Below are positions 53,918 to 63,939 of a stretch of 64,000 bases of DNA, piece by piece. Where the stretch lies: positions 2,543,501-2,607,500 of the forward strand of contig NZ_OU957226.1 in the NCBI RefSeq assembly GCF_918731615.1. Reading direction: 5' to 3'. The stretch's first letter is position 1, and every line of letters begins with the position of its first letter. The stretch comes from Flavobacterium sp. CECT 9288. GTDB lineage: Bacteria; Bacteroidota; Bacteroidia; Flavobacteriales; Flavobacteriaceae. The notes beneath the pieces are model-generated. The model saw only the letters and a program-made list of their open reading frames with translations, ran no database searches and was not told the DNA's origin. A program made the translations under genes and the position numbers.

Positions 53918-54529
53918 ATGACTGAACGATTTTTAAAAGCAAAACATTGGCAACTTTTTATTTTGACTTTCGGAATTCCGTTAATTTTTCAAATAATATT
54001 GATGAGTACCCTATTTGCAACAATAACAACGCAAACCACTCCTGACCCAACCATAATTTTTAGTTACATGAAATACTTTCCACTGCTTATGCTATTATTT
54101 ATGGCACTATTATTTGGTTGGTTTTGGTCCATAGCAATTGGGTTGCAAAAAAAAGTACCTCAAGACATAAGCATGAAAGTGAAAAAGTTTAAAATTTTCT
54201 TTTTTATTCCGCTAGTTTATCTATTACTGTTGATGCTTTTTATAAACATTGCAATAGATGGATTTGACACCGCAAACCCTGAACCAAATATTGCTATTAT
54301 TGCCAGTTACTTTGTTATCATATTCCCGCTACATTTCTTCTCTATCTTTTGTATTTTATATTCCATGTATTTTGTAGCAAAAACATTTAAGACTGTTGAA
54401 TTACAACGCGCTGTGAAATTTGGCGACTTTGCTGGAGAATTTTTTATCATGTGGTTTTATCCTATTGGCATTTGGATCATACAACCAAAAATCAATAAAA
54501 TGGTTGAAGAGTTAAGTCCCTTAGATTAG
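53918..54529 (+). CDS. Hypothetical membrane protein
   Basis: I do not recognise this 203-residue protein. It has about four helices: near residues 11-33, 47-70, 88-107 and 121-150, plus a hydrophobic C-terminal segment with FIMWFYPIGIWIIQPKINK. The latter resembles the final part of small Bacteroidota membrane proteins of unknown role. It is the middle gene of three in one direction. Confidence 0.6.
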   Translation: MTERFLKAKHWQLFILTFGIPLIFQIILMSTLFATITTQTTPDPTIIFSYMKYFPLLMLLFMALLFGWFWSIAIGLQKKVPQDISMKVKKFKIFFFIPLVYLLLLMLFINIAIDGFDTANPEPNIAIIASYFVIIFPLHFFSIFCILYSMYFVAKTFKTVELQRAVKFGDFAGEFFIMWFYPIGIWIIQPKINKMVEELSPLD

Positions 54530-54563
54530 AACACGCTGAAAAGCATGGAATTGAAAATATACT

Positions 54564-55586
54564 ATGAAAAAATTAAAAACGACATTACTACTGTTTGTTT
54601 TTATCCAAATCAGTTTTGGACAAAAACTCGATATAATAAATAATCAAGCAATCCAATTCAGTATCAAAAAAGAAAAAGATACTATCAATTTTGTATTGAT
54701 CGACACTAATTTAGAGGAAATAAAACCTGTTTTTTTATTTTGCCAAGGTTCCTTGCCAATGCCGTTATTCGTACAGCCAGCAACAGAAAACATGTGGATG
54801 ATTGGTGGTGGGATTACAAATTTCGATATTGACGAAATAAAAAAGAATTACCATTTAATTGTCATTTCAATGCCTAAAACTCCAGTAATTGTTGAGGAAA
54901 AACACTTAAATAAATCTTATTGCTATATTCCAAAAGAAGAAGAACCCGAAGAATTTGATAAAGAATATGTGAAAGCAGATTTTTTAGAAAACTATGAAAG
55001 TAGAGCAGAAAAAGTTTTAAATTTTTTACGAAAACAAAAATGGGTGGATAATTCAAAATTAATAGTTGCTGGACATTCTCAAGGTTCAAAAGTGGCAACA
55101 CTCATTGCTTTAAATAACAAAAAAGTTACACATTTAGGGTTATTTGGAGCAAATCCATTTGGAAGAATTGATCAAAGCATCAGAGATTACAGAAAAAAAG
55201 CCGAAAGAAAAGAGATAACTTGGGAACAAGCTAATGAATATATCGAAAACAAATATCAGATGTATAGAGAATCTTATGATAAAGAAACTTTAAGTAAAAA
55301 TCCAGATTTATTGGCTTGGAAATCATTTTCAAGACCATTAATAAATGATTGGTTAAAAATCAAAATCCCTACATATTTAGCTTATGGAACAAATGATATT
55401 GCCGCTGATTTATGCGATTTAGTTCCTTTGTTTTATATCCAAAACGCAAAAGAAAATTTAACTTATAAAAGATACTTAAACTTAGAGCATAACTTTTTTG
55501 AAGTTCAAGAAGATGGAAGAGCAAATTACGAAAAAGAACACTGGACGGAAGTTATGAATGAATTTATAAAATGGACGAAAAAATAA
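54564..55586 (+). CDS. Secreted alpha/beta hydrolase
   Basis: The 340-residue protein has a signal peptide ending SFGQ, the nucleophile elbow VAGHSQGSKVATLIAL with Ser near residue 172, a downstream Asp (GTNDIAADL) and a late His (NLEHNFFEV), which fit the alpha/beta-hydrolase triad. It may hydrolyse esters or peptides in the periplasm or at the surface; the substrate is unknown. It follows the membrane protein gene by 34 bases. Confidence 0.8.
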   Translation: MKKLKTTLLLFVFIQISFGQKLDIINNQAIQFSIKKEKDTINFVLIDTNLEEIKPVFLFCQGSLPMPLFVQPATENMWMIGGGITNFDIDEIKKNYHLIVISMPKTPVIVEEKHLNKSYCYIPKEEEPEEFDKEYVKADFLENYESRAEKVLNFLRKQKWVDNSKLIVAGHSQGSKVATLIALNNKKVTHLGLFGANPFGRIDQSIRDYRKKAERKEITWEQANEYIENKYQMYRESYDKETLSKNPDLLAWKSFSRPLINDWLKIKIPTYLAYGTNDIAADLCDLVPLFYIQNAKENLTYKRYLNLEHNFFEVQEDGRANYEKEHWTEVMNEFIKWTKK

Positions 55587-55932
55587 ATACATTCCCCGAC
55601 AGTCGTTTGGCAAGATTGCAAACTAGATAAACAAACCGATCGCTCGTATATCTAATTTTTTTTCTTAAGGATTGCACAGATTTACAATAAGTACTGCAGG
55701 ATTTTGAAATAACAAAAGTTTGTATTTTAAGATTTTAGCTTTTTATTTGATTTGTGATATTAACTTCGATTTGCATTATTTTTTTTAAAATGGATAACCC
55801 AATATGTAAAATAAAAAAATTGTAAAACCTCTATTATGAAAACGCTCTGAAAGAAAATTATAGTAAACTGAAACATTAAAGAATACTCTTTCAATAAAAA
55901 AACTTTATTTTTACAAAATAATTTAATAATTT
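55587..55932. other. Intergenic region with a fragment of the cassette-type element
   Basis: This 346-base gap begins with CCCCGACAGTCGTTTGGCAA and GATTGCAAACT, a match to the GTTTGGCAAGATTGC block of the elements at 8.5-10.7 kb. The rest (55630-55932) is AT-rich and holds no gene or clear promoter I can support. Confidence 0.5.
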
Positions 55933-57642
55933 ATGACTACACTGGCTAGAACCTTCTCAATTATCTTCATTCTTATCTCTACTATTTTAATTTCCTGCAG
56001 TTCCGAAGAAACAAAATATATACCTCCAACACTAGTAAACTTTCCTGAATCTGGATTATTAGGACAGCCAATAGTGATTGAAATAAAGAATTTTGAAATT
56101 GGAAAATTACAAGTCTTTTTTGATTTAGAAGAAGCTCAAGTGAATTATGTATCGGACAAAGAAATTATGGTTATTGTTCCTAGAACAATCAAAACCAATA
56201 CTCCAATTCTCAAAGTAATTGATTTAAATGAAAACAAAACAATTCTTAATCAAACATTTTCTTTAAAAAAACCTACAATTAGTAAATATAGTAGTGACAA
56301 GATTACCTTTAATGAAACTTTTACAATTTATGGTGAAAACTTTGACTTATTGAAAGATTTTATAACTGTATCTGTTAACAATGAAAAGGCTATAATTAAA
56401 AATGTTGATTATAATAAAATTGAAATTGAAATCCCTAATAAAATAAAAACTGCGAATCTAGAAATCAAAGTAACAGCACAACTTCAAGAAGTAGCTTCAA
56501 CCCTACCATTGCTTTTAGATTCACCAATGATTTCAGGGATCAATAATAGTTCCACTTGGCTTGGAGGGCAGCTTATAGTTTTTGGAGAAAATTTTAATCC
56601 TAATTTAGATTTTGGAGAAGTCTTTATAAATGATATTCCCTGCTATTTTATAGCTTCAAATAATAAATTAAGTATTGATGTTCCTCCTGGTCCGCACAAG
56701 GATTTTAAAATTACTAATGTTAAATATAAAACTGCAGGTCTGACTACTACTTTTGATTGTGATGTTCCTATATTAAATGATGTCATTATGGTAGATTATT
56801 TGAAAGATATAAATATTCAACATTCAGTTATTGTATATAACAACAAAGCATATCAATTTAAATTTAAAAACAAAGCATCATATGATTTTAATTTTAATTA
56901 TTCTTTGCTAGAATTTTCCCCAACTACTGAAAAGTGGACAGAATTATCATCATTTAGTTATACTGGATATCTGTCTAAAATTGCTTTTGATGGAAAAAAA
57001 ACAGTTTATTTGTATAAAAAATCTACCGCAGGTAATTATTCATTGTCAAAATTTGATTTGAGTACAATGGTGGAAACTCCAATTTCACTTCCGTTTGGAA
57101 ATAAGATTGATAATCCTATTCTTTTTGCATACCAAAACAATTTTTACTTTATAGGCGGTGTTGTTCACAATAATGGAACATCAACAGTAATTAAACAAAA
57201 ACATCAATATTCTGAAAGCACAAATTCGTGGAAAACACTACCAGCTTCCACTTTTTCAACATTTCCTAGTTGTGATACAAGTGGATGTGGTGAGTGTAAA
57301 TATTTTTTTGTAGGAAACGACATTTATATTACAATTTTTACAGGTAATTACAAGAGCTATAAAATTAATCCAAACTTGGATGTAATAGCAAACATACCAT
57401 ATGCGTTGTTATTTGAATATTCGAATAAAATTTTTGGACTTCGTCCAAATTCAAATAATGAACTATACAATGTCAACACAAATGGATACAAAATACTAGA
57501 CTATACTTCTGTATTAGCTTATGGTTCAAGTTTTTTTACAGTAAACAACGAAATTTATTTTACTAGAAATAGTTGGACTGTGTATCATCAAAACACATTG
57601 TTTACTCAAAAATTAAGGAAGGAAATTTTAAATGGATTATAG
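55933..57642 (+). CDS. Lipoprotein with IPT/TIG domains and kelch-like repeats
   Basis: The 569-residue protein is a lipoprotein (Cys22 after ISTILIS). Three IPT/TIG-like domains follow (about 33-110, 112-195 and 196-285), each with strands like GQLIVFGENFNPNLDFGEV. The C-terminal half (about 290-560) has repeated strands as in kelch or propeller proteins (FDGKKTVYLYKKS, AYQNNFYFIGGV). A CDTSGCGEC cluster lies near residue 450. Surface-exposed adhesion or glycan binding is likely but not proven. It is the first of three large lipoprotein genes in a row. Confidence 0.72.
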   Translation: MTTLARTFSIIFILISTILISCSSEETKYIPPTLVNFPESGLLGQPIVIEIKNFEIGKLQVFFDLEEAQVNYVSDKEIMVIVPRTIKTNTPILKVIDLNENKTILNQTFSLKKPTISKYSSDKITFNETFTIYGENFDLLKDFITVSVNNEKAIIKNVDYNKIEIEIPNKIKTANLEIKVTAQLQEVASTLPLLLDSPMISGINNSSTWLGGQLIVFGENFNPNLDFGEVFINDIPCYFIASNNKLSIDVPPGPHKDFKITNVKYKTAGLTTTFDCDVPILNDVIMVDYLKDINIQHSVIVYNNKAYQFKFKNKASYDFNFNYSLLEFSPTTEKWTELSSFSYTGYLSKIAFDGKKTVYLYKKSTAGNYSLSKFDLSTMVETPISLPFGNKIDNPILFAYQNNFYFIGGVVHNNGTSTVIKQKHQYSESTNSWKTLPASTFSTFPSCDTSGCGECKYFFVGNDIYITIFTGNYKSYKINPNLDVIANIPYALLFEYSNKIFGLRPNSNNELYNVNTNGYKILDYTSVLAYGSSFFTVNNEIYFTRNSWTVYHQNTLFTQKLRKEILNGL

Positions 57643-57646
57643 TAAA

Positions 57647-58975
57647 ATGAAATACAACATAATATTCACTTTGCTTGCATTCATTATCCTAGGATGCAGT
57701 ACTGATGAAGATAAGGAAAATGCAGCATTAGAAATAGCTATCACTAATTTTGAACCTTCTTATAGTAGGGTAAAAATCAATTGGGAAATTACTAGACCTA
57801 ATGGGTTAATTATTGAAGATTTATTAATATATAGACTTTCCAAAAACAATGATTCAGATTATGAACAGGAAACATTGATAGCAAACTTACCTTCAAATGA
57901 AACAGTATTCGTTGATATTGATGTACCCTACAAAAAAAACGTAACTTATAGAATTAAAATTAATTATCAAGACCAGAGGAAAAAATCTTCAATTATAGGG
58001 AATTTGACGAGTGAGCCACAAAGATTTATTCGAGAATTAGTTCTGTTTGATCGTGTTCCATTTCAAGTACTAAAAGATCCAAATCTAAATGACATTTTCC
58101 ACATATTAGACAAAGAAGGCACGGGATTTTTAAAAAAATACAATAGTGCACAAAACAAACTAACCGATACAAAAGTTTTTAAAGACGGAAGTTTGCTAAA
58201 TAATAAAATTCAATTTGTAAATATTAACGAAATATTTCTTGCAGACACAAAAGGCGCTATTTATAGAATAAATGCCAATGATTATAAAACTATATCTACT
58301 TATAATACAAAGATTGTCGAGAAATTGAATGCTTTTGCAGTATTAGGAGATCTGATATATTATATAGACAAGGATATTTGGTGTTATTACGAAATGACAA
58401 CAGGTAAAAATGTTAATACGGGTGGAGGAGGATTTTCTGATTATTTAGAATTTTATAGTTCAAATAAATTATTTTCTTTAATTAGCTATAATTCTAGTAG
58501 TTGGCTTGATATTTTCGAATACTCCCCTACTTTTTTAACTTGTCCTGCTTGTTTTTATACCTCATATAATAATTCAAATACTTTAATTAAGGCAAATTCA
58601 ACTGATGCAAATATATTTGCATGGAATACATCAAAATCTAAAATAATTACCTCAATTAATGGTTGCGTTTTTAATATCAATAACTTTAAAATAGAAAAAA
58701 ACTTATATGAGCTTACTGGAAAACGTTATTTCCAATTTGCCTATGATAACCAAGATAATTTATATGCAACAGTGCAAGGAGAAAAAGTAATTCATAAATT
58801 CAACTCCAATTATGAACTTATCGAAGAGATTAAAACTAAACTTTACCCCTTTTTTCCAATGGTTACAAGTAGTGGTTTAAAAGTCGTTGGTGGCTACGAA
58901 CCAATATCCTATTGGAGTTTCGGATATGGTTACAATTTCGATTTTAATATAAAATGTGCTATCGAAACATTTTAA
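57647..58975 (+). CDS. Lipoprotein with fibronectin-like domain and propeller
   Basis: The protein (442 residues from ATG 57647) starts with MKYNIIFTLLAFIILGC, a lipoprotein signal. An ATG at 57632 overlaps the previous gene and is also possible. A fibronectin type III-like domain (about 30-115) is followed by propeller-like repeats (about 130-435) with blades such as KIQFVNINEIFLADTKGAIY. A CPACFY motif lies near residue 302. It starts 4 bases after the stop of the IPT gene, so the two are cotranslated. Confidence 0.68.
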   Translation: MKYNIIFTLLAFIILGCSTDEDKENAALEIAITNFEPSYSRVKINWEITRPNGLIIEDLLIYRLSKNNDSDYEQETLIANLPSNETVFVDIDVPYKKNVTYRIKINYQDQRKKSSIIGNLTSEPQRFIRELVLFDRVPFQVLKDPNLNDIFHILDKEGTGFLKKYNSAQNKLTDTKVFKDGSLLNNKIQFVNINEIFLADTKGAIYRINANDYKTISTYNTKIVEKLNAFAVLGDLIYYIDKDIWCYYEMTTGKNVNTGGGGFSDYLEFYSSNKLFSLISYNSSSWLDIFEYSPTFLTCPACFYTSYNNSNTLIKANSTDANIFAWNTSKSKIITSINGCVFNINNFKIEKNLYELTGKRYFQFAYDNQDNLYATVQGEKVIHKFNSNYELIEEIKTKLYPFFPMVTSSGLKVVGGYEPISYWSFGYGYNFDFNIKCAIETF

Positions 58976-59028
58976 TATGAAGAATTGAAGTACTGTTCAA
59001 CAATAAATAATTTATTTCAAATCTAATT

Positions 59029-60663
59029 ATGAAACAAAATAGAGTTATAAAACAATTCTTAAAGTTAATCACACTAGTATTATTTGTCAATTGCTCAAGC
59101 GATAATGAAACACCTATTCCTGATAACGCTGTTTTTGAACCGCAAACTGAATTAATTAGTTTAACTGGGACTAAAGATCAGTTAAAGTTGATTTGGAAAC
59201 CAGTGGTTATTAAAAAATTTAAAAGTTACAAAGTGTATAGGCTTAATTCATACACGAATAACTATTTCTTTCCAATAGCAATAGTATCGTCAGGCGAATT
59301 GGTATTTGAAAGTACCAACAATTTGAAAAATGAATTTATAGACAATAATGTTCCATTCGACTCCTTTTCAGGATATGCAGTAGTTACTGAGTACTATAAT
59401 GAGGAAAATAGGATTGAGGGTTTAGCTAGTAAGAATTCTCTTTTTTATGAAAACAAGGATTTATCATTTTCGCTTAACTCTCTAGTGCAATTAGAAAACG
59501 GTAATTTAAAATTGGAATGGGAAAAAGATTCAAATCTGAGTTTTGAAAATTATACAGTATACGCTGTAAATGAAGACTATTTAAATAATGAAGATTTTAC
59601 TAACTATAAAAACACTTTAAAAGTCAGTAGCAAGCAAAATGAAAATAGTTTTATTGATGCGACTTCATACTCAAAAGGTCAAATATTCTACGCGGTTTCA
59701 AAGCTAGTCAATGGTAAGGTTATACGTAGTAAAAACTATCTAAGCATACAAAACCCTAGAATTCTAAATTTTAAGCCAAATCAAACTCTTAAAAATCCTT
59801 TTAATGAAGACGAACTAATCATTATAAATAGTGATGGAGGTGAAGTATTATTTTACAACATTAAATCTTTAACTAGACAAAAAGTAGTCGTAACTGCTCC
59901 AATTTTCTTTTGTTCTATAGGTAAATATCAAGGAGTTGAAGATTTATATGTACCAAGTAAAGATGGTAAAGTTTTTGTTATTGATTTAGCAACACGTAAA
60001 ATTAAGGAAACGATATTCTTAATTACAGACTATAATATATTATCAGCAATTCCGATTAATGATAATATATTATTTCTAGAGAAGCATCCATATGCAGATG
60101 GAGGAGGACCGCTGGTCTATAACCGCATCACAAAAAAAGTTCTAAATAGAAATGGGGGATCCAACATGAGTGGTACTTCAAAATTGATCTATGCTAAAGA
60201 AAACTATTTTTTTAATGTATGGAGTGAAGGGTTAGAATATGATAGTACATCTGCTATAAGAAGACTAAACATAAATGGTAATAATGTTGCTACTGACTTT
60301 CTCTTTAATGAATCGAAATCTGATAGTAGATTATTTGCTTTATCAGGCGATAAAACTTTTTTTGTAAGTACTAAATATGGTTATCAATCTGATGTCAACT
60401 ATGAGAGTTTTACTGAGGTAACTACTAATAAATATTATCAGGATGCTTTTTTTGGCGATGTAAAAATTGTTGAAAATAGTTTTATTTATTTCACTGTACC
60501 AAATTACTCTCGAATTGATGTTTTCGAAAAAAATAACTTCAATTCAATAATAAAACAATACAAAACAAATGGTATTCCAACATTACTTGAGGTTTTTCAA
60601 AATCAAATTATAACATTAAATCAATTGGGTAATAATTATTATGTAGAAGCTATCAATAAATAA
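59029..60663 (+). CDS. Lipoprotein with fibronectin-like repeats and propeller
   Basis: The 544-residue protein has a lipoprotein signal (Cys22, VNCSSDN). It has two fibronectin-like domains (about 40-140 and 150-245), seen as KLIWKPVVIKKFKSYKVYRL and KLEWEKDSNLSFENYTVYAV, and a propeller-like C-terminal half with SDGGEVLFYNIKS. It is a distant relative of the gene before it, by layout. Together the three genes look like a surface system of related build. The gap before it is 53 bases. Confidence 0.68.
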   Translation: MKQNRVIKQFLKLITLVLFVNCSSDNETPIPDNAVFEPQTELISLTGTKDQLKLIWKPVVIKKFKSYKVYRLNSYTNNYFFPIAIVSSGELVFESTNNLKNEFIDNNVPFDSFSGYAVVTEYYNEENRIEGLASKNSLFYENKDLSFSLNSLVQLENGNLKLEWEKDSNLSFENYTVYAVNEDYLNNEDFTNYKNTLKVSSKQNENSFIDATSYSKGQIFYAVSKLVNGKVIRSKNYLSIQNPRILNFKPNQTLKNPFNEDELIIINSDGGEVLFYNIKSLTRQKVVVTAPIFFCSIGKYQGVEDLYVPSKDGKVFVIDLATRKIKETIFLITDYNILSAIPINDNILFLEKHPYADGGGPLVYNRITKKVLNRNGGSNMSGTSKLIYAKENYFFNVWSEGLEYDSTSAIRRLNINGNNVATDFLFNESKSDSRLFALSGDKTFFVSTKYGYQSDVNYESFTEVTTNKYYQDAFFGDVKIVENSFIYFTVPNYSRIDVFEKNNFNSIIKQYKTNGIPTLLEVFQNQIITLNQLGNNYYVEAINK

Positions 60664-61514
60664 AAAAAACATACCACCGTTTGCTTATAAGATTTGAATT
60701 TGCTGTATTTGAGTTTTTTGTGTACTTGGAATTCCATTTTTACCGAAAATAAAAGTAATATAAATCTAAACCCGATAGAATAGCGGCATCATAACTTGAT
60801 TTAATATCACAGTGGCTTGTTTGAAACGAGTGTTAACTTAAATTATAGAACAAATAATAGCGTTTGCAACATAATAAACAAAAAAACAAAAATCTTGAAA
60901 CCTAAAAAATCAATTTTACTATAATTATTGATCTAACAAAACTAATAACTTTCTAAGATTCCTCCTTCTTGGGAATGACAAAAAAAACATACAAAATTTT
61001 TAAAAAATAAAAACCATTAAAAAATCAAGCTTAAGAACAAATCTTAAATCCCTTAATTTCTTAATGGTTTAAAAAAAATGGCGCAATAGCTTGCGCCAAA
61101 ATGTACTTCCTCCTCCTTCGAAAAAAACAAAAAAACAGGCATACTTTTTTGAAAATAAAAATAGGTAGCAATCAATAGTTAGGATATTGCAATCCATATA
61201 TCGAAATTATTAATTGATTGTTATGATTTTGAAAGAAGTGCATTCGCAATTAAAATGGCTCTAAATTTGAACCTAAAATAAAAAGCAATGCTATTTAAAA
61301 ATGAAATACTAAAAAGATCCTAAAATCCGTTATAGTAATAGTGTAATTAAGAAATGTTATAAAATAGTACAATAATCAAATGACACTTTGAGATTGATAT
61401 TTTATACACTATCTTTCCATTGTAATTTAATTTATTTTAAACTACTCAAAAACAAATGATTAACAACTGGGTAAGCCGAAAACCAACTAGAGTAGGCAAC
61501 ATTTTATAACTACA
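60664..61514. other. Long intergenic region with a lone copy of the palindromic repeat
   Basis: Nothing in this 851-base stretch reads as a gene. At 61008-61072 lies one unit of the 49381-50370 array type: AAAACCATTAAAAAATCAAG, then TTTCTTAATGGTTTAAA. Directly after it TGGCGCAA and TTGCGCCA (61078-61098) form a tight hairpin. The remainder is AT-rich with no match I can name. Confidence 0.6.
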
Positions 61515-62033
61515 ATGAAAACATTTTTCCCCACAATCTACTTCATTCTTTTAGCAGCTCTAGGCTGTTATGGTCAAAATCCTGCTCCAAAAACCAACAC
61601 ATTCCCATCAGTGACTACATTGAGTTCTTGGGCAAATTACAACTCACAACAAAAATTTGATTTAGAAATTAGAACATTAGGTTTTAAATTTGAAATAAAA
61701 GAAGCCGAAACAAGCTCTATTGCGTACACCTACATTCGCAAAGTTGTTATTGATGGCGTAAATTACACAGACAGAATTGTGTATCGTATTGCAAATGATA
61801 ATAGCGCCAGCATTATTTCACTGGTAACAGCATCTACAGATCTAGTTTCATTATACAACCCACAACTCGCTACCTTCAAAAATGTCAAGTGTGACACCCC
61901 AATGTCAAAAGACAAGAATACTTCATGCAATTGTTATGTAAGTAAAACTCATGCTATTGATATTTGTGACGAGCGTGTGAAATTAACTATGGGAGACGGC
62001 AATAAATACTTTATATCAGTAGCTAAACTATAG
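61515..62033 (+). CDS. Secreted protein of unknown function
   Basis: The 172-residue protein has a signal peptide (residues 1-20, ending GCYGQ). The mature part has amphipathic strands (YIRKVVIDGVNYTDRIVYRI) and a cysteine cluster near residues 124-150 (KCDTP, SCNCYV, ICDERV). I do not recognise the family. It is a single-gene unit ended by the terminator at 62063. Confidence 0.65.
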   Translation: MKTFFPTIYFILLAALGCYGQNPAPKTNTFPSVTTLSSWANYNSQQKFDLEIRTLGFKFEIKEAETSSIAYTYIRKVVIDGVNYTDRIVYRIANDNSASIISLVTASTDLVSLYNPQLATFKNVKCDTPMSKDKNTSCNCYVSKTHAIDICDERVKLTMGDGNKYFISVAKL

Positions 62034-62062
62034 AGAACTACAAAACGATAAAACTATATTCA

Positions 62063-62095
62063 GCGATACATTTAAAAAAATGTATCGCTTTTTTA
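62063..62095. terminator. Terminator between convergent genes
   Basis: GCGATACATTT pairs with AATGTATCGC around an A-rich loop, followed by a T run. It can end the gene at 61515 and, on the other strand, the HAD gene. Confidence 0.88.
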
Positions 62096-62893
62096 TTAGT
62101 TTCCGTTCAAAATAAAACGTTCAATAACTTCGGCAACACCATGATTGTTATTTGATGCCACAATTTCATCTCCGTACATGCGTAACTCTGGTGTAACATT
62201 ATCTACCCACACGCCAAGTCCAGCATATTGAATCATTGATAAATCATTTCCTGCATTCCCCACAGCAATGATTTCGCTTTGATCAATTGCTAATTTTTTG
62301 GCTAAAAAAGCAATACTTGCTGCTTTATCAATTCCGTTTGGTGCTACTTCTAGAAAAAATGGTTTAGACATGGAAACACTTAAATCTGGCATAGCGTTTT
62401 TTAGATCTTTTTCCACTTCTTTTAAGTAAGAAGGTTCTTCCAGCAAGATACATTTTACTGCATTAGTAGTAACAGCAGCTTTAAAATCAGGTACTAAATG
62501 ATGTTCAAGGCCTGTAATACTTCGTTCTACCTCAATAAACTCTGAGTGAGTCTCGCTAATAATGACATCATTAATATAGGTAATGATGTGGGTATTACTT
62601 TTTAAACTGTATTCATGGAGTATATGAATTTGCTCTTTGGTCAAAGATTTTTCAAAAAGAATTTCACTAGTATTCAAATCAGAGACTACTGCTCCATTAA
62701 AAGAAATCATGAAATTATTTTTCAGCTCATGAGCAAATTGCGTCATGGCTGGTGTAGGTCTACCTGATGCTAAAACTACCTCAACGCCTAAATCTTGCGC
62801 CCTAGCAATCATTTTTCTATTCTCTTCAGAAATGGTATGATCATCCGTCAACAAGGTATCGTCCATGTCTAGGACAAGCATTTTGTATTTCAT
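62096..62893 (-). CDS. Cof-type HAD-superfamily phosphatase
   Basis: The 265-residue protein has HAD motif I LDMDDTLLTDD with nucleophile Asp9 and Asp11, motif II LASGRPTPA, the cap domain (about 80-190), and motif IV GNAGNDLSMIQYAG. Cof-like enzymes dephosphorylate sugar phosphates, flavin and pyridoxal phosphates. The exact substrate is unknown. It is the last gene of a three-gene minus-strand unit with the helicase-like protein. Confidence 0.93.
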   Translation of the reverse strand: MKYKMLVLDMDDTLLTDDHTISEENRKMIARAQDLGVEVVLASGRPTPAMTQFAHELKNNFMISFNGAVVSDLNTSEILFEKSLTKEQIHILHEYSLKSNTHIITYINDVIISETHSEFIEVERSITGLEHHLVPDFKAAVTTNAVKCILLEEPSYLKEVEKDLKNAMPDLSVSMSKPFFLEVAPNGIDKAASIAFLAKKLAIDQSEIIAVGNAGNDLSMIQYAGLGVWVDNVTPELRMYGDEIVASNNNHGVAEVIERFILNGN

Positions 62894-62933
62894 AATTTTT
62901 ATTTTACAGCTAAAAAATCAGTCACAGACTAGC

Positions 62934-63152
62934 TTAGATATTCATTCTAAAATCTTCAATAACTGGATTGGCTTTAGCAAAATCAGTTTCTTGAATAAAA
63001 AGTTCTACTGCTAAATCACTACCGCCAAAACCTCCCAAACGTGAAGATTGAATGTTGTCCTTTTTTAAGGTTTCAACACCCGCTGTTTCTAATCTTTCTT
63101 GTAAGGCTTGCGCCAAAATTTCACTTCCTGAAAAGACTTTCATTAATCCCAT
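62934..63152 (-). CDS. DUF2007-type small protein
   Basis: This 72-residue protein fits the DUF2007 (putative signal-transducing, GlnB-like) family: it begins LMKVFSGSEILAQALQERLE and has LGGFGGSDLAVELFIQ. Members are small domains of unknown role. It lies 14 bases after the helicase-like gene and 40 bases before the HAD gene. Confidence 0.75.
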   Translation of the reverse strand: MGLMKVFSGSEILAQALQERLETAGVETLKKDNIQSSRLGGFGGSDLAVELFIQETDFAKANPVIEDFRMNI

Positions 63153-63166
63153 GCTATTCCTATTTT

Positions 63167-63853
63167 TTAATTATCATCATTATTTTCTTCCTCGTTTTCT
63201 TCAGATTCTTCATCTTCGTCCTCTTCATCCTCATCTTCGTATTCATAAAAATCAAATTCAAAAGGCTCAATCAACATTCTCTCGGTCATGATTTCAATTC
63301 GTTCTGTGAACTGCTCGGTGAAAATAATGCGTTGGGTTTTGTCAATACTATTCGAGATTCGCATGATTTTGGTTTCATGACGCAATTTCAAAATAGGATC
63401 AGCATCGTCTAGAATAAACATTTTCAATCGGTTCACGTTGTAGCCCGCCGATGAAAACATTTCACTCAATTTATTAGGCGTCCCAATCAAAACATCAATA
63501 CCGGTTGAAATGTAATTTTTATCATAATCCATATCGCCTTTGTCATGCACACCATATATTTCTAGGTCCGTGTATTTGGCCAATTTTTCAAACTGCGCTA
63601 CCATCTCAACCACTTTCTCTTTATCCGATACAATGATTAAAGCACGTGGCGACTCCTCAACAGAGCCAACCAAGCGTTGAATCACATTGATCACAATTGT
63701 AGTTGATTTTCCGCTGCCCGCTGGTGCTACAATAATAGCGTCGGAACCACTTTTTAAAGTACCAAAAGTCTCTTTCTGAATATCATTCGCCTCTAAGAAC
63801 CCGTTGTCAATTAAGTTTTGTTGCAGCGTCTCGTTTAATTTTTTTAATTTCAT
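63167..63853 (-). CDS. Truncated DEAD-box-like ATPase domain with acidic tail
   Basis: The 228-residue protein has only the N-terminal RecA domain of a DEAD-box RNA helicase. Visible: Q-motif region (DIQKETF, about 24-30), Walker A VAPAGSGKST (42-51), motif Ib GTPNKL (124-129), and DDAD (149-152) in place of DEAD. Motif III SAT is replaced by TEQ. The C-terminal helicase domain is absent; instead a long Asp/Glu tail (about 205-228) follows. It cannot unwind RNA alone; it may regulate or partner another helicase. The length fits a complete short gene, not a truncation by the window. Confidence 0.82.
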   Translation of the reverse strand: MKLKKLNETLQQNLIDNGFLEANDIQKETFGTLKSGSDAIIVAPAGSGKSTTIVINVIQRLVGSVEESPRALIIVSDKEKVVEMVAQFEKLAKYTDLEIYGVHDKGDMDYDKNYISTGIDVLIGTPNKLSEMFSSAGYNVNRLKMFILDDADPILKLRHETKIMRISNSIDKTQRIIFTEQFTERIEIMTERMLIEPFEFDFYEYEDEDEEDEDEESEENEEENNDDN

Positions 63854-63939
63854 TCTTTTTAGATTGAAAGATTCAAAAATTTAAAAATTAAATGATTAGC
63901 TCACTAATTTTTAAATGATTCAACCTCTAAATTATTTAA

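Noticed and set aside
61078..61098. Riboswitch or small RNA from the GGCGCAA hairpin
   Set aside because: A simple eight-pair stem without a T run, promoter or conserved aptamer features; not enough to call an RNA.
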